Source of the DNA: Clostridia bacterium
GTDB lineage: Bacteria > Bacillota > Clostridia > Christensenellales > UBA1242
Length of the DNA: 5,465 nucleotides
NCBI GenBank assembly: GCA_017616705.1
Contig: JAFZXQ010000094.1
Span: forward strand, 1-5,465
Direction of reading: 5' to 3'
The notes beneath the pieces are model-generated. The model made no database searches and had not been told where the DNA came from. It worked only from the letters and a program-made list of their open reading frames with translations. This document shows positions 1-5,465 of this stretch, piece after piece. Numbering within the stretch: the stretch's first letter is position 1; each line of letters opens with the position of its first letter. The translations under genes and the position numbers were made by a program.

Positions 1-276
1 ATTGAGGTATATAATATAAATCTAGCTTATATTATTGTTATTGCAACTATTATTGTTTCAGCTTTATCTTTAAACGAATCAAAAATACTTTTATTATCGC
101 TTTTAATGGCTATTGGAGTTTGTTTAGAAAATGCTTCAATATCAGGGTTTAGTATTATTCTAGTTTGGGCATTTACTGCAATTATATTAAAAAATACAAA
201 TAAATATATAATCTCATTATCAATTTTAATAGCAGATATCTTACTTGGAACTGTTTTTAATGCATATATAACATAA
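1..276 (+). CDS. spoIIE: SpoIIE membrane region, 3' part (5' end outside window; ends at in-frame TAA)
   Basis: Frame 1 is open from the first base to a TAA at 274-276, giving 91 very hydrophobic residues. At least four membrane-spanning stretches can be seen, near residues 8-24, 27-42, 47-63 and 66-83, separated by short polar turns such as LNESK and LKNTNK. No start codon or ribosome binding site for a separate small gene lies inside the window, so this is the tail of a longer protein. The same frame resumes straight after the TAA with another hydrophobic stretch and then a SpoIIE phosphatase. SpoIIE proteins are known to have about ten N-terminal membrane helices, followed by a regulatory region and a PP2C phosphatase, so I read this as helices near the end of that bundle. 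The assignment rests on frame continuity and topology, not on a family motif in this piece. A hydrophobic reading on the opposite strand (27-281) looks like a shadow. Confidence 0.72.
   Translation: MEVYNINLAYIIVIATIIVSALSLNESKILLLSLLMAIGVCLENASISGFSIILVWAFTAIILKNTNKYIISLSILIADILLGTVFNAYIT
274..276 (+). other. In-frame TAA interrupting spoIIE
   Basis: The codons around it read ACA-TAA-AAC (Thr-stop-Asn). Both flanks are in the same frame, so a single base substitution, not an indel, separates this from an open SpoIIE frame. It falls in the loop between what look like the last two membrane helices. TAA is the stop of all four genes in the window, and each protein ends at its expected family boundary, so general reassignment of TAA is not supported. 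I see no obvious readthrough signal after it. An assembly or base-calling error is possible. Confidence 0.85.
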
Positions 277-312
277 AACATAATTAATTTAATAACAATA
301 TTAATCCCCTGC

Positions 313-1737
313 TTGTTTGTTATATTAATAAGAAATAAACATTTTTATAATTTATCGGTTTATTTTAATACTAATATTAATAAAATTGCAGAAAATTATT
401 TAATAAATAGCAATAATTATTATTTAACAAATAAAGTTAATAGTGTTAAAAACGCATTAAATGATTTAAGTTTAATTTATAATAAATTATATTTAAATAG
501 CGCTAGCGTTAGCGATCTAATAAAGTTTATAACAGAAAAAGTTAATAAAAATTATTGTAAAAATTGTAATATTAATTATTGTAAAAATAAAGAAAACCTA
601 AAAAATAACGTAAGTTCATTGGTTAATCTTGCCTTAAATAAAGGTAAAATAACTTTACTTGATATTTCATCAGGACAAAGTTTAAATTGCTTTAATATTA
701 ATCAAATTATTAATTTCATAAATGATTCAATTGAAGATTTTAACAATTTCAACAAAAATATCAATAATCAAAACAAAAATTTAGTAGCAATTAGTGATAA
801 TTTTGAAGGGTTTAACCTTATTTTAGATGATTTTATAAAGCAAAATAATATAAATAAAATAAGCGACAAATTTAAAACTAGTGATTTAGTAAGTGAGTTT
901 AACTATTATAATGTTTTTGTTAAAGAAATAATAATAACTGAAGATAAATTTAATAATTTTAATAGCGCTATTTTAGTTGTTAAAACTAGTGATGCCGGAA
1001 AACTTATATACGCCGAAATACTAGAAAAAATCTTAGGTTTTAAAGTTTCAATAACTGAAAATAAACCAACGAAATATATTGGATTACATATAGTACTTTA
1101 TAAAATTAAAAATAAATTTAGATTATTTTTAGGAATTAGCCAGAAATCAAAATTAGATAAAAATGGAGACAATTATTTTTATGAAAAAATAGATAATAAT
1201 TCAATTATCGCGCTAAGTGATGGTATGGGATCTGGAGATTTAGCAAATAAAAGTAGTAATTATGCACTTGATTTATTATATAGCCTAGAAAAAGCGGGTT
1301 TAGAAACTAAATATGCATTAAATATAATAAATAAATTGATAATTCCTTACAATCAGGATAATTTTGTAACAATTGATGCAGTTAATATTAATTTACTTAA
1401 TGGCGAAATAAATTTTATTAAATTTGCTTCGTCAATAAGTTTAATTAAAAGAAAAAATCAAATTGATATAATAAAACCAGAAAGCTTACCTATTGGCATT
1501 ATTAATAACGTAAGCCCAACTTTAATTACAACAGCTGTTGAAGAAAATGAATATATAATTATGGCTAGTGATGGAGTTGTTGACGCTTTTAGTGAAGACT
1601 CACTAATTGAATTTATTTCTAACGTTAGAACAACTAACGCACAAATGCTTGCTGACCAAATTTTAGAAGAAGCACAATACAGAAGTAAACTAGATGATTT
1701 AACTTGTATCGTAATTAAAGTTAATAAAAATGTTTAA
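313..1737 (+). CDS. spoIIE: Stage II sporulation protein E, cytoplasmic part with PP2C-type phosphatase domain
   Basis: SpoIIE is the Mn-dependent Ser/Thr phosphatase that dephosphorylates the anti-anti-sigma factor SpoIIAA, releasing sigma-F in the forespore; it also binds FtsZ at the polar septum. From TTG 313 the frame gives 474 residues. The cysteine cluster CKNC-N4-C (C82, C85, C90) and the following GKITLLD stretch match the SpoIIE central region. The PP2C domain fills roughly the last 220 residues and keeps its metal-binding acidic motifs: GDNY, SDGMGSG (Asp codon 1219-1221), SDGVVD (Asp codon 1570-1572) and DDLT (1693-1698). It also keeps SLPIGI. The usual G-A-x-P-S stretch reads ASSIS. 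The middle is rich in Asn and Lys. TTG 313 is a poor start: no Shine-Dalgarno precedes it and it cuts the last membrane helix, which begins near 283. The next in-frame ATG lies inside SDGMGSG. The true gene very probably includes 1-276. Identity is strong; integrity of the gene is uncertain. Confidence 0.9.
   Translation: MFVILIRNKHFYNLSVYFNTNINKIAENYLINSNNYYLTNKVNSVKNALNDLSLIYNKLYLNSASVSDLIKFITEKVNKNYCKNCNINYCKNKENLKNNVSSLVNLALNKGKITLLDISSGQSLNCFNINQIINFINDSIEDFNNFNKNINNQNKNLVAISDNFEGFNLILDDFIKQNNINKISDKFKTSDLVSEFNYYNVFVKEIIITEDKFNNFNSAILVVKTSDAGKLIYAEILEKILGFKVSITENKPTKYIGLHIVLYKIKNKFRLFLGISQKSKLDKNGDNYFYEKIDNNSIIALSDGMGSGDLANKSSNYALDLLYSLEKAGLETKYALNIINKLIIPYNQDNFVTIDAVNINLLNGEINFIKFASSISLIKRKNQIDIIKPESLPIGIINNVSPTLITTAVEENEYIIMASDGVVDAFSEDSLIEFISNVRTTNAQMLADQILEEAQYRSKLDDLTCIVIKVNKNV
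550..588 (+). repeat. Short direct repeat inside spoIIE, 15 bp x 2
   Basis: AATTATTGTAAAAAT occurs at 550-564 and again at 574-588, an offset of 24 bp or eight codons. Both copies are in the same frame and encode N-Y-C-K-N, so the repeat supplies C82 and C90 of the cysteine cluster. In sequence this AT-rich the match may be partly composition, but the shared frame and cysteine codon make a small tandem duplication possible. Confidence 0.45.
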
Positions 1738-1853
1738 ATTGTTAAAAACTTTAAAATATTAAGTAATTTTTACATTTTTAACTAAAAAATTGCATAATTT
1801 TTATATTTTTAATATTGTTGCAAAAATTATATAAATATGATATTATAAAACTG
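1738..1853 (+). promoter_or_regulatory. spoIIE-tilS gap with candidate sigma-A promoters for tilS
   Basis: This 116-bp AT-rich gap contains two plausible promoters. One is TTTACA (1769-1774), 18 bp, CATAAT (1793-1798), which would leave a leader of about 50 nt. The other is TTGCAA (1818-1823), 17 bp, TATTAT (1841-1846), which would start transcription almost at the tilS ATG. There is no GC-rich hairpin with a T-run after spoIIE. The only pairing I see is weak and AT-only, GTTAAAAA (1741-1748) with TTTTTAAC (1775-1782). Promoter-like hexamers are common by chance at this base composition, so these are candidates only. Confidence 0.35.
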
Positions 1854-3176
1854 ATGATTAATATTGATTATAATTTTAATAACGAACAAGTAATTTTAGC
1901 GGGTGTTAGCGGCGGAGCCGATAGCATGGTTTTGCTTGATCTTTTACATAAAAAAGAATTGGAAATTGGTTTTAAACTAATTTGCGTTCATGTTAATCAT
2001 AATATTAGAGGTAAAGAAAGTTTAAACGATCAAAAGTTGGTTGAAGATTTTTGCAAAAAAAATAACATTGCTTTTAAGCTTTATAACGTTTTTTGTTTAG
2101 AAGAACAGAAAAAAACTAAGGAAACTCTTGAAGAAGTTGCTAGAAGAATGCGCTATAATTGCTTTTTTGAGGCGTTTAGCGAGTTTAAAGCCGATTATTT
2201 ATTCCTAGCGCACCATAAAAATGACCAAGCAGAAACAATTTTAATGAATATTATTCGCGGAACAGGTGTTAGTGGCGCAATTGGTATTAAAAAAAGTGAA
2301 AAGATTATTCGCCCATTAATTGAATATACAAAAAATGAATTAATTGATTATGCGAAAACTAATAATATTAAATTTTGTTTAGATCAAACAAATCTTGATA
2401 ATGACTATACGCGTAATTATATTAGAAACGTTATTATTCCTGATATTGAAAATATTAATCCTAATTTTATAAATAACCTATGCTCGTTTAGTGATAAATT
2501 GTTAGATGATGAAAATTACTTTTCTGCAATTTTACCATATAAACTTGTAAAATTTAATCAAAAAAATAAAGAAATTTACATTTCTAACGATATTTTTAAA
2601 TATCGAAAGCCAATTATTGTAAGATTAGTTAAATATTGTTTAAACAATTTTGATTGGTCAAAGGATATTTTTAATGTTCACTATGATAAAATCTGTGAGC
2701 TTAAAGATTTTAAAAGTGGAACAATTATTAATCTCCCTCATTCTATTAATGTTATTAAATCTTATGATAAGATCATTATTACAAAGAATAGTATTAGCAA
2801 AGTTAACAATGAAGTTGCGTTTAAAATTGGTAAAACTAAATATAACAACAAAACAATAACTATTGAAAGATGTAATCAAAGTGAAGTTGACTTTAATTTA
2901 AATAGTAAATTTGCTGATTATGATAAGATCCCAGCAGATGCTGTTTTTAGAACACGTAAAAATGGCGATATCTTTACAAAAATTGGTAGTGGAACAGTTA
3001 AATTAAGCGATTATCTTATTGATAAAAAAATTCCGCAACGTGAGCGCGACAATTTAATCTTGCTAGCAAGCGGAAAAAATATTTTATGGATTTGTGGTGT
3101 TGAAATTTCATCAAATATAATAATAGATTCGTCAACCGAAAACTTTATTAAACTAAGCTATTTGTTAAAAAGTTAA
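1854..3176 (+). CDS. tilS: tRNA(Ile)-lysidine synthase
   Basis: TilS attaches lysine to C34 of the CAU anticodon of tRNA-Ile2 using ATP, so that the tRNA reads AUA as Ile instead of AUG as Met. This should matter here, because ATA codons are frequent in these genes. The 440-residue product has normal length. Near the N-terminus is the PP-loop SGGADS (residues 19-24) that binds ATP. It is followed by HVNHNIRG (46-53), RRMR (97-100), AHHKNDQAET (119-128), the RGTG segment, the RPL segment, and DQTN before the DYTRNYIRN stretch, all typical of the catalytic domain. The C-terminal TilS domain begins about residue 356 and shows RTRKNGD (366-372), KLSDYLIDKKIP and ILWICGVEIS. I chose ATG 1854 because it places the PP-loop at the usual distance; TTG 1815 would add 13 residues. 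Neither start has a Shine-Dalgarno. It follows spoIIE on the same strand, and its stop overlaps the stop of spoIID on the other strand. Confidence 0.95.
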   Translation: MINIDYNFNNEQVILAGVSGGADSMVLLDLLHKKELEIGFKLICVHVNHNIRGKESLNDQKLVEDFCKKNNIAFKLYNVFCLEEQKKTKETLEEVARRMRYNCFFEAFSEFKADYLFLAHHKNDQAETILMNIIRGTGVSGAIGIKKSEKIIRPLIEYTKNELIDYAKTNNIKFCLDQTNLDNDYTRNYIRNVIIPDIENINPNFINNLCSFSDKLLDDENYFSAILPYKLVKFNQKNKEIYISNDIFKYRKPIIVRLVKYCLNNFDWSKDIFNVHYDKICELKDFKSGTIINLPHSINVIKSYDKIIITKNSISKVNNEVAFKIGKTKYNNKTITIERCNQSEVDFNLNSKFADYDKIPADAVFRTRKNGDIFTKIGSGTVKLSDYLIDKKIPQRERDNLILLASGKNILWICGVEISSNIIIDSSTENFIKLSYLLKS

Positions 3177-4084
3177 TAAATTGTTTCAAATTTTACATTA
3201 CTGAAATAATAATCAATAATTTGCTGATAATTTTTACCTTGGTCAGCTAATATTTTTGCGCCCCATTGACTAACTCCAACACCATGACCATAACCAACTC
3301 CTGATATTTTTAAATAGTCATTTTCAATTTTTGCGCTGGTTAATTTTGTTGATTTGAGGCGCGTTGATCCTAGATAATTTCTAAGAGTGATGAGATTGAC
3401 TTCCCTGCCGCCAATAATAATTGTTTTATAATTTTGGCTGTCAGTTTTTTCGCCTAAACTAGCAGAACTTATATTTGATAACGTTATTCCCATTTTATTT
3501 AAAGCGTTTAAAACTTCAGCCTTAGTAAATGAGGCGCTCCAATTATAGTTTTTACTATTTTCACTATTCTCTGGTGATGAAACAGACTTAATATATGGCA
3601 AGTTTTCGGCTCCATTAAAGCCATCACTTGCTAAAACAGTTTTACCACCGCTATTACTATGAAAATATGCGTTAATTAGTTCATTATTATAGGTTAAAAC
3701 TTCCCCACGCGTTTGCTTGCAGGCCTCAGTTATACTAGAATTTATCGTTGATTCGTCATAACTTTGAGCATCAGCTATATTTGTGCTGATGCCTTTTTCT
3801 TTATAAATTTCTGGGTTATCTTCAATATATTTTAAAGCAAATGTTCGCGCTAAAACACACTGCGTTTTAAGGGCTTCAATATCCCAAGTATTATAAACCT
3901 CGCCAGCAATAACACCGGCAACATATTCTTCAAGTGGAAGTTCGGTTGTTGTTTGCGAAACTGTATTATAAACCCTGATCATTGGTTCTTCAGCATAAGT
4001 TTGTTTTAAAGATGATTGAGAGCACCCAGAGATAAGAATTGAAATAATAATTAAAATTAAAGTTACATTTAAAAACTTTTTCAT
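3173..4084 (-). CDS. spoIID: Stage II sporulation protein D, predicted lipoprotein lytic transglycosylase
   Basis: SpoIID cleaves peptidoglycan glycan strands and works with SpoIIM and SpoIIP in the mother cell membrane to drive engulfment of the forespore. The 303-residue product starts with MKK, a hydrophobic stretch (about 4-18) and a lipobox I-S-G-C at 18-21, so it looks like a lipoprotein with Cys21 as the mature N-terminus. The SpoIID domain follows: LPLEEYVAGVIAGEV (49-63) with Glu62 as the likely catalytic acid, then EALKTQCVLART (70-81), DAQSYD (105-110), AYFHSNSGGKT (139-149) and, near the C-terminus, GHGVGVSQWGA (266-276). Apart from the lipobox the only cysteines are C76 and C122, so a cysteine-based zinc site as reported for clostridial SpoIID is not evident. 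Start ATG at 4084-4082 is firm because of a strong ribosome binding site. Family identity is clear. A SpoIID-like amidase enhancer (LytB type) is a less likely alternative. Confidence 0.9.
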   Translation of the reverse strand: MKKFLNVTLILIIISILISGCSQSSLKQTYAEEPMIRVYNTVSQTTTELPLEEYVAGVIAGEVYNTWDIEALKTQCVLARTFALKYIEDNPEIYKEKGISTNIADAQSYDESTINSSITEACKQTRGEVLTYNNELINAYFHSNSGGKTVLASDGFNGAENLPYIKSVSSPENSENSKNYNWSASFTKAEVLNALNKMGITLSNISSASLGEKTDSQNYKTIIIGGREVNLITLRNYLGSTRLKSTKLTSAKIENDYLKISGVGYGHGVGVSQWGAKILADQGKNYQQIIDYYFSNVKFETIY

Positions 4085-4089
4085 AAAAA

Positions 4090-4097
4090 CTCCTTTT
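4090..4097 (-). promoter_or_regulatory. Ribosome binding site of spoIID
   Basis: Read on the minus strand, AAAAGGAG lies five T residues before the spoIID ATG. It is the only strong Shine-Dalgarno in the window and fixes the spoIID start. Confidence 0.85.
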
Positions 4098-4167
4098 GTT
4101 TATTTTAAGAAGTTTTTTATTTTTTATTCAAATGAATTATATTTATAAATTTAATTATACTAACAAT
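4098..4167. promoter_or_regulatory. Divergent control region between spoIID and the VanW gene
   Basis: Two exact TATAAT hexamers lie on the minus strand at 4136-4141 and 4154-4159. The first has a partial -35 candidate TTAGTA 16 bp upstream and would give spoIID a leader of about 45 nt. On the plus strand TATACT (4156-4161) lies six bases before ATG 4168 of the VanW gene, with no good -35 hexamer. The two promoters would have to overlap, because only 83 bp separate the two chosen starts. No convincing sigma-E -10 element is seen. Chance AT-rich matches are likely, so confidence is low. Confidence 0.35.
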
Positions 4168-5448
4168 ATGAATAAATTTTGTAAAAATATATTATATTTT
4201 GTAATTTTTATTATATTATTTGCGGTTTTTTACAATATAATTAATAAAAACTGCGACCTAACTTTTGCAGAAAATTATAATATAAAACAAACCATAATTA
4301 AACAATGTGATGATATTTGTTTAGCTGTATCTACTAGTGATAAAACATTTAGTTATAATTTAAGAATTAGGCCTGAAGCAAAAAAATATATTAACGCAAC
4401 AAGTGATAAAGGAATAAAAAATCAAATTAGTTTATTTATTAATAATGGAGTTAAACGATTTATTGAACCTGAATATTTAATGAAATATTGTTTTTATAAT
4501 TATGATGACTTAGTTAATAAATGCTTAGAATTTTTTAATGAAGATAGCCAAGACGCCAAACTAGAAGTTATAAAAAACAGCGGGGAAGTTTTTATAAAAA
4601 ACGCAAAATATGGTAAAATTTTAACTAAAAATAACCTAAAAAATGCACTTTTTACTAATTTTACTGCGGAAAATTATAATTTTTTAATTGATTTAGAAGA
4701 TCTAAAACCACAAATTTTAGAAAGTGATTTAAATGTAATAAATAATTTAAGAGGCCATTTTTATACTAGTTATGGCACCAGCTCAAACGAAAGAAAAAGC
4801 AACATTGAAAGGGCGTTAAGTTGTTTTGATGGGCTTTTTGTTAAACCTAATCAAATTATTAGTTTTAACGAAATAACAGGGCGACGAACGCTTGAAAATG
4901 GATACCTTGGAGCAAAAATAATTGTTGATGGTGATTTTGTTGAAGGTGTTGGTGGGGGAGTTTGTCAGGCCAGCACTACGATTTATAATGCTTGTTTAGT
5001 TTCGAATATTAAAGTAATTGAAGCACACCCACATAGTTTAAAGGTAAGTTATATTTTACCAGGTTTTGATGCTATGGTTAATTATGGGTCTAGTGACCTA
5101 AAATTTCAAAACACAACCGATCATGATATTGTTATTGCAACTAAATGTGATGGTGAAAGGTGTGAAGTTTTTATTTATGGGGAAGAGAATAAATATAAAA
5201 TCAAAAGAAATAGCGAAATGATATGTGAGATTGAGCCAGAATCAACTGAAATTGTAGAAGAATATGATGGGGAAGTTTTTAGTGATGGTTTTGTTAAATA
5301 TCCTAAAAATTGGATTATTACGAAATCTTCACTTGAATATTATTTAGATGATAAACTAGTCACTTCTAAAGCTATTAGAAATGATAAATATAAGGCAGTT
5401 AGAGGGGTTAGATTAATTAGCAACAATAATAATTGCGACCAATTATAA
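4168..5448 (+). CDS. VanW family protein, membrane-anchored
   Basis: VanW-domain proteins occur in vancomycin-resistance clusters and widely in Clostridia, but their biochemical role is not established; a cell-wall link is inferred. From ATG 4168 the product has 426 residues. It begins with a K-containing start and one membrane segment (about 7-23), suggesting a signal anchor with the rest outside the cell. Residues about 40-215 resemble the variable region that precedes VanW domains, often annotated as peptidoglycan-binding. The VanW core is clear: SFNEITGRRT (232-241), GGGVCQASTTIYNA (262-275, with Cys266), HPHS (287-290), then the GFDAMVNYGSSDLKFQN segment. The last 80 or so residues resemble the short tail, sometimes G5-like, of clostridial VanW proteins. 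Other starts are ATG 4132 (+12 residues) and TTG 4096 (+24); the latter overlaps the spoIID ribosome binding site. None has a Shine-Dalgarno. I chose 4168 because it gives the normal signal-anchor layout. It is divergent from spoIID, whose product also acts outside the membrane. It is not evidence of vancomycin resistance. Confidence 0.88.
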   Translation: MNKFCKNILYFVIFIILFAVFYNIINKNCDLTFAENYNIKQTIIKQCDDICLAVSTSDKTFSYNLRIRPEAKKYINATSDKGIKNQISLFINNGVKRFIEPEYLMKYCFYNYDDLVNKCLEFFNEDSQDAKLEVIKNSGEVFIKNAKYGKILTKNNLKNALFTNFTAENYNFLIDLEDLKPQILESDLNVINNLRGHFYTSYGTSSNERKSNIERALSCFDGLFVKPNQIISFNEITGRRTLENGYLGAKIIVDGDFVEGVGGGVCQASTTIYNACLVSNIKVIEAHPHSLKVSYILPGFDAMVNYGSSDLKFQNTTDHDIVIATKCDGERCEVFIYGEENKYKIKRNSEMICEIEPESTEIVEEYDGEVFSDGFVKYPKNWIITKSSLEYYLDDKLVTSKAIRNDKYKAVRGVRLISNNNNCDQL

Positions 5449-5465
5449 CATAAAATAATATAAAA

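Noticed and set aside
27..281. 84-residue hydrophobic open frame on the minus strand
   Set aside because: It lies opposite the frame 1 membrane segment that continues into SpoIIE, has no ribosome binding site, and its hydrophobicity reflects AT-rich codons on both strands.
1..1737. Genome-wide reassignment of TAA to an amino acid
   Set aside because: TAA ends all four genes at their expected family boundaries, and no other in-frame TAA interrupts tilS, spoIID or the VanW gene.
1738..1800. Rho-independent terminator after spoIIE
   Set aside because: The only pairing is AT-only with a long loop and no clear T-run, so it is not a convincing terminator.
2650..2879. Two small open frames within tilS, one on each strand
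   Set aside because: Both lie inside the well-conserved tilS frame, have no motifs, and are expected by chance.
4139..4178. Sigma-E promoter for spoIID (TCATATT on the minus strand resembles its -35 element)
   Set aside because: No acceptable -10 element resembling CATACAnT lies 13-16 bp downstream of it.
4168..5448. Vancomycin resistance gene
   Set aside because: No vanA/B-type ligase, vanH, vanX, vanR or vanS is present, and VanW-domain proteins are common in Clostridia without resistance.
1..5465. tRNA, rRNA, CRISPR array, insertion sequence or phage elements
   Set aside because: I saw no tRNA-like cloverleaf, regular spaced repeats, transposase or integrase motifs, or flanking inverted repeats.

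Overview
The window is very AT-rich (roughly a quarter G+C by eye) and holds four genes of a low-G+C, endospore-forming member of the Bacillota, most likely a clostridium or a relative. Two products are sporulation-specific (SpoIIE, SpoIID). A third (TilS) sits directly after spoIIE, an order well known in Bacilli and Clostridia. The fourth is a VanW-family envelope protein of the kind common in Clostridia. I cannot name the genus or species from the sequence.

Layout. (1) Positions 1-1737, plus strand: spoIIE, entering from the left edge. Positions 1-276 encode the end of its multi-spanning membrane region. The same reading frame continues through one in-frame TAA at 274-276 into the last membrane helix, the cysteine-containing central region and a complete PP2C-type phosphatase domain ending at 1737. 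The phosphatase part has no ordinary start: only a TTG at 313 without a ribosome binding site, which falls inside the last helix. The gene is therefore nonsense-interrupted, read through, or mis-sequenced at one base. (2) 1738-1853: AT-rich gap with possible promoters. (3) 1854-3176, plus: full-length tilS. (4) 3173-4084, minus: spoIID, meeting tilS tail to tail with a 4-bp overlap. (5) 4085-4167: short divergent control region with the spoIID ribosome binding site. (6) 4168-5448, plus: VanW-domain protein; the last 17 bases hold nothing recognisable.

How the genes fit together. SpoIIE dephosphorylates SpoIIAA and so switches on sigma-F in the forespore. SpoIID is a peptidoglycan lytic transglycosylase that acts during engulfment. 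The VanW protein is a membrane-anchored, extracytoplasmic protein of unknown biochemical role, probably tied to the cell wall. TilS is a housekeeping tRNA-modification enzyme that travels with spoIIE. The hpt-ftsH pair usually found after tilS is replaced here by the convergent spoIID. The main observation is the in-frame stop inside an otherwise intact spoIIE; I see no evidence for an entirely new system.
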